A stretch of 8,737 nucleotides of DNA from Pseudomonadota bacterium (GTDB taxonomy: Bacteria; Desulfobacterota; Desulfobulbia; Desulfobulbales; Desulfobulbaceae). The stretch lies in contig WRKE01000245.1 of assembly GCA_009778235.1 (NCBI GenBank), positions 1 through 8,737 on the forward strand. The letters are read 5' to 3'. A program made the translations under genes and the position numbers. The notes beneath the pieces were generated by a model, which worked only from the letters and a program-made list of their open reading frames with translations, had not been told where the DNA came from and did not search any database. Position 1 is the stretch's first letter; the number at the start of each line of letters is the position of its first letter. Below are positions 1 through 5,948 of this stretch, piece by piece.

Positions 1-240
1 CACATGAGAAACTGGGCCATGGGCAGCAACGGCCAGTGGGTCAGCATGGGCGTATTCAGCAAAGGCAACCCCTACGGCGTGGATGAGGATCTGATCTTCG
101 CCTTCCCGATCGTTTGCGAGAACGGCGACTGGAAAATCGTCACCGGTCTGGAAATCAGCGACTACAGCCGCGAGATGATCAAGAAGACCGAAGCCGAGCT
201 TCAGAGCGAAAGAGCCGCGGTAGCCGATCACATCAAGTAA
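1..240 (+). CDS. mdh: Malate dehydrogenase, C-terminal part (5' truncated by window edge)
   Basis: The reading frame is open from base 1 and ends at TAA 238-240, giving about 79 C-terminal residues; the start lies outside the window. It would interconvert malate and oxaloacetate with NAD(H) in the cytoplasm as part of the TCA cycle. The visible part contains a WVSMGV segment, then a NPYGVDEDL stretch, a FPIVCENGDWKIV strand pair, GLEISDYSRE, and a charged C-terminal helix. This order matches the end of cytosolic-type (about 325-residue) malate dehydrogenases. The catalytic His and the NAD-binding Rossmann motif would lie upstream and cannot be checked. A strong terminator follows within 30 bases, so this is the last gene of its transcript. 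A related lactate/malate dehydrogenase subfamily is the only realistic alternative. Confidence 0.9.
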   Translation, partial: HMRNWAMGSNGQWVSMGVFSKGNPYGVDEDLIFAFPIVCENGDWKIVTGLEISDYSREMIKKTEAELQSERAAVADHIK

Positions 241-268
241 AAATCGACCTTATCGATTCCCGATAATG

Positions 269-302
269 AAAAAGGGGCGTCCCCACGGGCGCCCCTTTTT
301 TT
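269..302 (+). terminator. Rho-independent terminator after malate dehydrogenase
   Basis: An 11-bp perfect inverted repeat (269-279 with 290-300) is built from five A, four G and CG on the left and the complement on the right. It has a 10-base loop and ends in a run of seven T (296-302). The A-run on the left arm also gives the reverse strand a T-run, so it could work in both directions. It starts 28 bases after the mdh stop codon. Confidence 0.93.
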
Positions 303-376
303 GTCCCGCTTATTCACCCGCAACCAGCCGCCGCCAGCGCCGCTCCCTGCACCCACCAGTTGACGAAAAGGGCCGC

Positions 377-1426
377 ATGAACACCACCACCGTCACCACC
401 ATCGAGAATTTGCTTGCGCTAGGCCGGGTTGTGGAAGCAAAGACCCTGCTCATCTCGCAACCCCCTTGCCAAAGCGGCCCGGAACAGGGCGACTGGGCCG
501 CGGAAATCGAGCAGCGATTGGCCCAGGCGGAAGCCCTGGTCACCCAAGCCGCGGCTATGGAACACGACGGCAAGATCAACGAGGCCAAGATGGTGTACGA
601 ATCGGTCCTGGAGCTTGCCGTCGATTTTCCCCACATCGATGAGCACATCAGCCGGATGGACGAGGCCTTGCAGCTCACCCGGGCGGTGCAGCGCCGAAGC
701 AAGCGGGTTCGACACTCCCAGTCCACGGGGACAGGCAAGGTTGATACCAAAAAGCCCCGGATAATCTGGGCGATCCTGGGAACAGGGGTGGCGGCCGTGG
801 TCCTGCTGCTGGCAGTGACCACGCCTTGGGCGCCTGGGCCCGGGCCGGAAAAAAAGCAAAGAGAAACGACCCCGCTTCTGATCGTTGCGCCGCCCGCCGA
901 ATCCGCACCGTCAACTCCGCCGGAGCTGCGGGACAGCAAGCCGTCTCCCGCCAAGGACCAGCTACCCGAGCCCCCCAAGGAGCAACCCAAACCGCAGCCG
1001 TCGTCAGCCGCCCCAGACACCCCTCTGGCCCAGGATCCCTTGCCTTCGCAAGTAAAATTGCCCCCTTCAGCGCCCGATGCCCTCAATCCGCCTCCAGCGC
1101 CCGTCCCTGAACACCCGACTCCGGCGGCGCCCCAGGCGCCCGTCGCCACCCCAATCAGCACTCAACCGATGGAGATCGTCTATACCGTGCAGCGATCCGA
1201 TTCCTTAAGTTCGATCGCCCGGAATGAGCTCTGCAATGCATTAGCGTGGCAGCAGATCTACCAGCGCAACCGCGATCTGATCGCCGACCCCGACCTGGTG
1301 CTGGCCGGCATGGTCCTGCGGCTGACCGGCCTGGAAAACCGCTGCCCTCAGGCGCGTCAGCCAGCGTCCCCAGCGGGCCGCCCGACACCCGCGAAGAAGG
1401 GGAAGGAGGAGAAGGTCAGCCATTGA
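377..1426 (+). CDS. Single-pass membrane protein with TPR-like N-terminus and C-terminal LysM domain
   Basis: This is a 349-residue protein. Residues 1-110 are helical and include a TPR-like helix pair (about 55-100). A basic patch (RRSKRVR, 106-112) precedes a single membrane segment at about 129-148, so the predicted topology is N-inside, C-outside. Residues 150-262 form a very Pro/Ala-rich linker. Residues 268-316 are a LysM domain: YTVQRSDSL, SSIAR, an NxD-like loop and a final GMVLRL strand. LysM domains bind N-acetylglucosamine polymers such as peptidoglycan, so the protein probably ties a cytoplasmic or inner-membrane function to the cell wall. ATG 377 is chosen because AAAAGGG lies just upstream; the longer in-frame start at 266 would be inside the mdh terminator region. 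The last 23 residues are Pro/Lys-rich and overlap the convergent rluA gene. The specific function is unknown. Confidence 0.8.
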   Translation: MNTTTVTTIENLLALGRVVEAKTLLISQPPCQSGPEQGDWAAEIEQRLAQAEALVTQAAAMEHDGKINEAKMVYESVLELAVDFPHIDEHISRMDEALQLTRAVQRRSKRVRHSQSTGTGKVDTKKPRIIWAILGTGVAAVVLLLAVTTPWAPGPGPEKKQRETTPLLIVAPPAESAPSTPPELRDSKPSPAKDQLPEPPKEQPKPQPSSAAPDTPLAQDPLPSQVKLPPSAPDALNPPPAPVPEHPTPAAPQAPVATPISTQPMEIVYTVQRSDSLSSIARNELCNALAWQQIYQRNRDLIADPDLVLAGMVLRLTGLENRCPQARQPASPAGRPTPAKKGKEEKVSH

Positions 1427-2034
1427 CCGGTCGCCGGGTGCTCAAACCGCAGCAGGGTGGAATGGAGAAGGAGTTGCTCGCCGCCCCGGCCCGTGCCATA
1501 CAGTCGGTCGCCGACAATCGGACACCCCAGGCCCAAGGGGTGGCTGGCATGGAGCCTGAGCTGATGCGTCCGTCCGGTCAGGGGTGTAAACGCCACCAGG
1601 GTCAGACCATCTAACTGTTTGAGTTTCCGCCACCGGCTGATCCCCTGTTTGCCCTGGATCGGATCATATACCTGGTAGGGGCGATTTTCCGGATCGAGCC
1701 GGAAGCGGAGGGTTATTTCTCCGGCCTCGCCGGGCACCTCTCCTTCGAGCAGGGCAAGGTATTGTTTTGCAACCCGCCGCTCCGCGAACTGGCGGGACAA
1801 GTGCGCATGCGCCGCCCGGGTCAGTCCCAGCACCATCAGACCGGAGGTGTCCTGATCGAGACGGTGCACCGCCGGTTGGGCGATGCACGCAGGGCAAAGC
1901 GCCCGGACCCGGCTGGCAACCGAATCCAGCTTATCCGGCCCACGGCCGGGCACCGCCAGCAAGCCGCCCGGCTTGTCGACCACCACAATTTCCGCATCCT
2001 GATAACAAAGGCGCAAGCCTGCCTGCCCGTTCAT
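1357..2034 (-). CDS. rluA: RluA-family pseudouridine synthase (catalytic subunit/domain)
   Basis: This is a 225-residue protein, close in length to E. coli RluA (219). It converts specific uridines of 23S rRNA and/or tRNA to pseudouridine. Visible motifs are VVVDKPGGLLAVPGR (17-31), HRLDQDTSG with the predicted catalytic Asp60, the KQY motif (90-92), and TGRTHQLRLH (153-162) followed by a PIVGDRLYG loop (172-180). The VPGR segment and short length favour RluA over RluC or RluD, which carry an N-terminal S4 domain; none is seen here. The start ATG overlaps the stop of the upstream gene (ATGA, 2031-2034) and has no Shine-Dalgarno sequence, so translation is probably coupled. A GTG four codons upstream (2046) is an alternative start. 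The 3' end overlaps the convergent LysM gene by 70 bases. The exact target (23S U746, tRNA U32 or another) cannot be told from sequence. Confidence 0.9.
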   Translation of the reverse strand: MNGQAGLRLCYQDAEIVVVDKPGGLLAVPGRGPDKLDSVASRVRALCPACIAQPAVHRLDQDTSGLMVLGLTRAAHAHLSRQFAERRVAKQYLALLEGEVPGEAGEITLRFRLDPENRPYQVYDPIQGKQGISRWRKLKQLDGLTLVAFTPLTGRTHQLRLHASHPLGLGCPIVGDRLYGTGRGGEQLLLHSTLLRFEHPATGQWLTFSSFPFFAGVGRPAGDAG

Positions 2035-2834
2035 TGCAGGCCGCACAACTGGAACCCCAAGATCTTGCCGCACTTGGCGGCACAGGCCGGGTACAGGCCG
2101 CCATGGATTTTGGTGTTCGAGGCGTTGGCCGCACCCCAATAGAATTCGGCCATGGATTCGGGCCGCAGTCCGTGGCGGATCGCATGCTGGATCAGTTTCG
2201 GGCCGCAGCAATCGCCGGTGCCGGAGGGCGGCGCTCCGGGACCGAGAAAGGCCTCGGTCAGCGGCAGGGTCTCGCCGCGGAAGTTGCGCAGCCGATAGAG
2301 TTCGTGGACCGCGCGCATCAGTTGCCGCGAAAGCGCCCTTCTCTCTTGGTGCAGCCGTTGATAGTCGTCCGATTGCTTAAGCAGCAGCGCCATCTTTGCA
2401 CCCAAGTCTTGAATGGTCTTTTCCGGCTCCCTGATCAAGGCCTCCAGCCCGGCCACCTCGAACAGGGGTTCCACCCAGCCGTCCGCCTGCCACAACCCGT
2501 TGAACTGGCCGGAAAAAGCGCGCAACACCTCCCGCCTCCCCTCGCCATCCCGACAGCACAGCACCCCGAACATCTTGCCGCCGGCCGAACCAAACAAGGG
2601 CTCGGTCGAACAGCGCGGATCAGCCATGGCCGGCTCCAGTTGCCAATCAATCCGCCCATGCCTTTGCAACAGGGACATGAGGGCCAGGGCTTCCGCCCGG
2701 GCCGGCGCAAGGGGCAGGCAATGAAAGGTGCGGCAACGCCGGCACCAGCCGCCGCTGACCACCTCTCCATCGTGGTCGTGCCCGGCTGCAAAGGCAGCGG
2801 ATTCATCGACCAATGCGCTTGATATCATGATCAT
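2031..2834 (-). CDS. Conserved Cys-rich protein resembling the N-terminal half of long RluA-type synthases
   Basis: This is a 267-residue protein. A Cys cluster, WCRRCRTFHC (30-39), is followed by GGKMFGVLCC (85-94), LRAFSGQFNGLW (104-115), a charged, probably coiled-coil helical stretch (about 135-185), PPSGTGDCCGPKL (202-214), FYWGAANAS (231-239) and HGGLYPACAAKCGKILG (244-260). From memory, this motif order matches the N-terminal region of roughly 550-residue RluA-family proteins in some bacteria, where it precedes the catalytic domain in one chain. Here it is a separate gene whose stop overlaps the rluA start by 4 bases. The conserved Cys and His residues could bind zinc or help recognise RNA; that is inference. 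ATG 2834 gives a matching ATGA overlap with the upstream gene. ATG 2828 is an alternative, with GGAA placed 6 bases before it. No catalytic motif of its own is recognised. Confidence 0.75.
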   Translation of the reverse strand: MIMISSALVDESAAFAAGHDHDGEVVSGGWCRRCRTFHCLPLAPARAEALALMSLLQRHGRIDWQLEPAMADPRCSTEPLFGSAGGKMFGVLCCRDGEGRREVLRAFSGQFNGLWQADGWVEPLFEVAGLEALIREPEKTIQDLGAKMALLLKQSDDYQRLHQERRALSRQLMRAVHELYRLRNFRGETLPLTEAFLGPGAPPSGTGDCCGPKLIQHAIRHGLRPESMAEFYWGAANASNTKIHGGLYPACAAKCGKILGFQLCGLQ

Positions 2835-3031
2835 TTCCGAAACAGCCAGAGCACGAAGGTCAACACCAGGCTGACCACGACACAGGTGGCGAGGGGAAAG
2901 AAAAAGCGGACATTGTCGCGAACAATAAAAATATCGCCCGGCAACCGGCCCAGGGGCAAGGTGCGCAGCCAGGGCCAGAGCACGCCGATGACGATGCAGC
3001 CGATGCCGACCAAAATCAGGGTTTTATTCAT
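2831..3031 (-). CDS. DUF2905-type small inner-membrane protein
   Basis: This is a 66-residue protein with two membrane segments (about 4-22 and 42-62). Between them lies the signature LPLGRLPGDI, then a short RDNVRFFFP element. The length and this central motif match the DUF2905 family of small bacterial membrane proteins, whose function is unknown. ATG 3031 is chosen because a strong Shine-Dalgarno sequence, GAGAGGAA, lies about 8 bases upstream and the family consensus begins there. A longer in-frame ORF exists (ATG at 3106), but its extra N-terminal residues are not family-like. It is the first gene of the minus-strand operon, and its TGA overlaps the next start (ATGA). The co-transcription with an RNA modification enzyme gives no clear hint of its role. 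Confidence 0.85.
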   Translation of the reverse strand: MNKTLILVGIGCIVIGVLWPWLRTLPLGRLPGDIFIVRDNVRFFFPLATCVVVSLVLTFVLWLFRK

Positions 3032-3460
3032 GGGACTTTTCCTCTCATGTCCCCGAAGAACAGAAAAGACATGGCAGCCAGAGTGACCAAGGCAGCCGCG
3101 GAACAAAAGCGATAAAAAACACCGCCAACCGCCGGCAATCGGGTGAAGAAAAAGAATGGAGTTCTTTACTTAACTGTTTCAGTGGAATAGTATAGCCAGC
3201 CGCGCCCTTGATGGCCACAAGCTTAACGACATTGCCCGGCAGCGGACGATGCCCGCGCCGTCTCCCTGCCGCCCAAACCAGAGGGCGGCTGCCGCAACCC
3301 CATGTGGGGCAGGAAAAAGCAAGGCAACCGCCATGCGGCTGAAAATGACCATGGGGCGGCATATCGCGGCCAACGAGCTACCCCTGCCCTTGCCAACGGC
3401 AAGAAAAAAGGGCCGCGCTGGCTGCAACCTGAGACAATCCAACAACCCCCAACCCACACT
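3032..3460. other. Divergent intergenic region with several hairpins
   Basis: These 429 bases separate the minus-strand operon from the exported-protein gene. I see no convincing gene in them. They hold the candidate minus-strand promoter and a weak terminator-like element on the minus strand (3114-3139). They also hold three clear hairpins: 7-bp stem 3268-3274/3283-3289 with an 8-base loop; 4-bp stem 3298-3301/3306-3309; and 6-bp stem 3389-3394/3398-3403 with a 3-base loop, followed by six A. No recognised riboswitch or known RNA family was identified by eye. No good promoter for the plus-strand gene was found. Confidence 0.55.
3189..3217 (-). promoter_or_regulatory. Candidate sigma-70 promoter for the minus-strand DUF2905-rluA operon
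   Basis: On the minus strand a -10 element TATACT (3189-3194, 5 of 6 consensus bases) lies 17 bases downstream of TGGCCA (3212-3217, 4 of 6 matches to TTGACA). Transcription would begin near 3182, leaving a leader of about 150 bases before the DUF2905 start at 3031. The -10 match and spacing are good and the -35 is weak. Confidence 0.4.
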
Positions 3461-5941
3461 ATGCACGCTCACATGACTTCCCGCTGGAAAAATCGCCGTT
3501 TCCCCCACCTGCTACCGCTACTGGTCACCCTCGCCCTGCTTGCCGTCCATCCAGATGCACCCGCCCGCGGGGCCGGTCCGGCCTCCCGTCAGGCCAACGC
3601 TCAGCTCAACCTGACCAGTACCGAACAGACCATGGCGATCTACCAGGAAATCCCCGGTTTGACCAGCCAGCAGGTCGAATACGGCAGGGTCGCCATTCCG
3701 AGGATGAACTATAACGCCCAGCGTATCTTCCGCAAGATTTGCGGTCTGCCGGGCGTCACCTTCGAAGCCGCCAAATCGTCCATCGACCTCTTAAACCGCG
3801 AACGCTTCACCTACGACCAGGTGCAGACCTTCGAGGCCTTTGCCAGCCTGGACACGGTCGACCTCAAGCTAGGCATGAACAGCCTGGCCACCATCAAGGC
3901 AATGGATTTCGAAGCAAGCCGCGCCTTCCGCGCCTACTTGGGCATGCAGGGCGTGACCGCCGCCACGGCCCTGCCCATGATTTCCATGCTCAACGACATG
4001 GACGACTACAACAACCACGCGGCCCAGGCCTACTTCTCGGTCAAGGGCATGCGGGTGGATCTGGCGCAGAAAGGTATGCCCACCTTCATGCGGCTGAAGA
4101 TCAATCAGGCCAGGGCGGCGGAGACCTTTGCCAGGGTGCCGGGCATGGACCCTGAAACCATGCTCGACGGCCTGGGCCTGCTCCAGAAACTGTATCAGGA
4201 CGATGCCTGGAACGCCCGCTGCCTGTTCACCAACAAATCACTCTCCCCGCGGGAGGCGTGGAATTGGCTGGTCGGCTACTTCGCCTTGCCGACCAACATC
4301 CAGGAGGCCCAATACGACAAGCTCGACAGCCGACAGAAAACCGTGCTGCTCGAGGCACTCTACGATGGCGGCGAGGAGATCGTCTGGAAGATCAACAACC
4401 TCCACGCCGTGACCGACGCCAATGGATACGAAATTTCCGATGCCACGCTCAACAGCTATTCGATCCAGCAGCTCCAGGCCAAGTTCAACGAGCTGATAGG
4501 CTCGGTCCGTGAGCGCTACAGCGGCTTTGCCAGCGCGGGCAAGGCCCAGGCCATCTCCATCCTCAAACAGGCCACCTCAGCCGCCCGCGTGCAGACCGCC
4601 CGCGACCTGACCGTGGCCAACGCCTATGCGGTCATGGCGCAAGGCAGCGAACTGTACGACTCCTCCTTCCGCGATATTATGGTGCCGGTGCTCCAGGCGC
4701 GCATTACCAGCCGCAACCAAGGAGATCTGCTCGGCTTCATCAAATCGATCGATCCGGGCAACCGCCTGGTTTCGGACTTCATCTCCAGTTGCGCCCAAAA
4801 GGGCAAGCTGACCGCCTTTTTCCCTGCCGATACCGGCAAGCAGAAGGACATCATCAGCCTGGTCGCCGCCTCGGCATTTAGAAACGAGGATTCGATCCTG
4901 CTTTTTTCCGCGACCTTGAGCCACCTCCTCAAGGTGCTCACCCCGGAGGCCCGTACCCATCTGATCACCCTGATGGCCCAGCAGACCGAAACCGGAAACT
5001 CCATCTCCGCCAAGCTGCTGACCGTGGTTCTGCAGTATTACCTGCAAACCTATCCGGAGCTGCTCGGCCCGGCGGATCGCACGCTCATCAGCCGTTTGAT
5101 CGTCCGCCACGGCGCAGTCGACCTCGAACGCTACCAGGTCACGCCCTTTGCCGAATGGAAGCGGGATGGCCGCCTCGCCTCGGTCTCCATGTTCCATCCC
5201 GACGACGACGGTCGGCAGTCCTTTATTTCCAACGCCAACCTGCTGCAGGGCAGCGGCTACCGACTGGTTTTCTCGCAGCAGTACACCGTGTCTCCGTTCA
5301 TCCCGGACCTGCAGCAGGAGATGACCGGCGTCGGGCTGGCCAAGCTGTTCCAGGCCATGCGTGACCGCCACTTTGCCGTGGCTTTTGTCAAGCAGGTGGG
5401 CGGCGTCAATATCGTCCACACCCAGTTCGTCTACTCCGACATGGAGAACCAGATGGAGATGCTCAGGCGTTTCATCCAATCCGGGGACGAGATGCTGGCC
5501 CAGCGAGGCCACAGCTACTGGCGCTCCGAGCAGATCATCGACCCCCTGAACAAACTGATCGAGCAAGGGCTAGTGAAGGAGAGTGATCTGCGCCGTAAAC
5601 AACGGTTTCTCAGTCTTGGTTCCTGCGGCGGGGTCAAGGTGTACACCTCCCTGACCCGGCTGTTTGCCGGTTCGGTGGATATCCTGGCCACCATCGGCAC
5701 CGGCCTGGCCATGATCAACGATCCCTACAACAAAATATTTTTTGAGACCATCGCCGCAAGCCCTGCCACCATCACCTGGAAGAACGTGGCCCAGCAAACC
5801 TCCTCCATTTTTCAGGGCGATCGCGGACAGGATTACCTGCTGCCCGGTTCCCTGACCGCCATTTTGCATAAGATCCTGGACGAGTCCCAACAGGCCACGG
5901 GCCCGGCCAGCCGCAATCGGTTCGAACGATCCCGGGATTGA
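3461..5941 (+). CDS. Large exported protein of unknown function with helical repeats and a possible caspase-like C-terminal domain
   Basis: This is an 826-residue protein. A basic n-region (RWKNRR) and a hydrophobic core (about 16-29) form a Sec-type signal peptide, with cleavage probably between residues 36 and 47, so it should act in the periplasm or beyond. Residues 87-280 hold about six degenerate 30-37-residue helical units, several with an F/A-x-x-x-x-G-[LM]-x-G-[VM] core. Residues 281-560 are mostly helical with no recognised domain. Residues 572-765 look alpha/beta. They contain RGHSYW with His684, and a hydrophobic strand ending in LGSCGG with Cys722, followed by VDILATIGTG (739-748) and NDPYNKIFFE. 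A strand-His-strand-Cys order is typical of clan CD (caspase-like) peptidases, but proteolysis is only an inference. The start is uncertain: ATG 3461 or 3473, neither with a clear Shine-Dalgarno sequence. The in-frame extension to 3302 is rejected because it would bury the signal peptide. holA follows after 7 bases. Confidence 0.8.
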   Translation: MHAHMTSRWKNRRFPHLLPLLVTLALLAVHPDAPARGAGPASRQANAQLNLTSTEQTMAIYQEIPGLTSQQVEYGRVAIPRMNYNAQRIFRKICGLPGVTFEAAKSSIDLLNRERFTYDQVQTFEAFASLDTVDLKLGMNSLATIKAMDFEASRAFRAYLGMQGVTAATALPMISMLNDMDDYNNHAAQAYFSVKGMRVDLAQKGMPTFMRLKINQARAAETFARVPGMDPETMLDGLGLLQKLYQDDAWNARCLFTNKSLSPREAWNWLVGYFALPTNIQEAQYDKLDSRQKTVLLEALYDGGEEIVWKINNLHAVTDANGYEISDATLNSYSIQQLQAKFNELIGSVRERYSGFASAGKAQAISILKQATSAARVQTARDLTVANAYAVMAQGSELYDSSFRDIMVPVLQARITSRNQGDLLGFIKSIDPGNRLVSDFISSCAQKGKLTAFFPADTGKQKDIISLVAASAFRNEDSILLFSATLSHLLKVLTPEARTHLITLMAQQTETGNSISAKLLTVVLQYYLQTYPELLGPADRTLISRLIVRHGAVDLERYQVTPFAEWKRDGRLASVSMFHPDDDGRQSFISNANLLQGSGYRLVFSQQYTVSPFIPDLQQEMTGVGLAKLFQAMRDRHFAVAFVKQVGGVNIVHTQFVYSDMENQMEMLRRFIQSGDEMLAQRGHSYWRSEQIIDPLNKLIEQGLVKESDLRRKQRFLSLGSCGGVKVYTSLTRLFAGSVDILATIGTGLAMINDPYNKIFFETIAASPATITWKNVAQQTSSIFQGDRGQDYLLPGSLTAILHKILDESQQATGPASRNRFERSRD
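3719..4300 (+). repeat. Six degenerate ~30-37-residue helical repeats within the exported protein
   Basis: Protein residues 87-280 can be laid out as six units beginning near Q87, V121, S153, A188, R218 and W250. Each opens with an aromatic/Ala-rich helix (QRIFRKI, VQTFEAF, SRAFRAY, AQAYFSV, AAETFARV, WNARCLF). A turn of the type G-[LM]-x-G-[VM] or a variant follows, then a second helix with Met/Leu. The repeat shows at protein level only; the DNA copies have diverged. Confidence 0.5.
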
Positions 5942-5948
5942 GACGGAC

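Noticed and set aside
266..376. N-terminal extension of the LysM gene from ATG 266
   Set aside because: It starts at the mdh terminator hairpin and lacks a Shine-Dalgarno sequence. ATG 377 is preceded by AAAAGGG and begins the plausible helical domain.
310..1161. 283-codon minus-strand frame opposite the LysM gene
   Set aside because: Gly/Ser/Ala-rich shadow of the Pro-rich linker on the other strand, with no domain features.
1767..2822. 351-codon plus-strand frame opposite rluA and the Cys-rich gene
   Set aside because: Pro/Gln/Arg-rich shadow. The minus-strand genes carry clear family motifs.
3028..3168. Hydrophobic open frame on the minus strand ending with an ATGA overlap at the DUF2905 start
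   Set aside because: The translation looks like a membrane segment, but the only ATG starts (3070 and 3046) leave peptides of 14 residues or fewer, and a stop lies just upstream. Probably chance.
3389..3409. Hairpin 3389-3403 followed by six A, considered as a terminator
   Set aside because: On the plus strand A, not T, follows the stem. On the minus strand the T-run precedes the stem, so neither orientation works.
3302..3460. N-terminal extension of the exported protein from ATG 3302
   Set aside because: It would place 53 hydrophilic, hairpin-encoded residues before an otherwise normal signal peptide.
4577..5566. 329-codon open frame on the minus strand opposite the exported protein
   Set aside because: Long antisense frames are common in GC-rich genes. 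The translation is low-complexity, and the plus-strand gene has a signal peptide and domain-like patterns.
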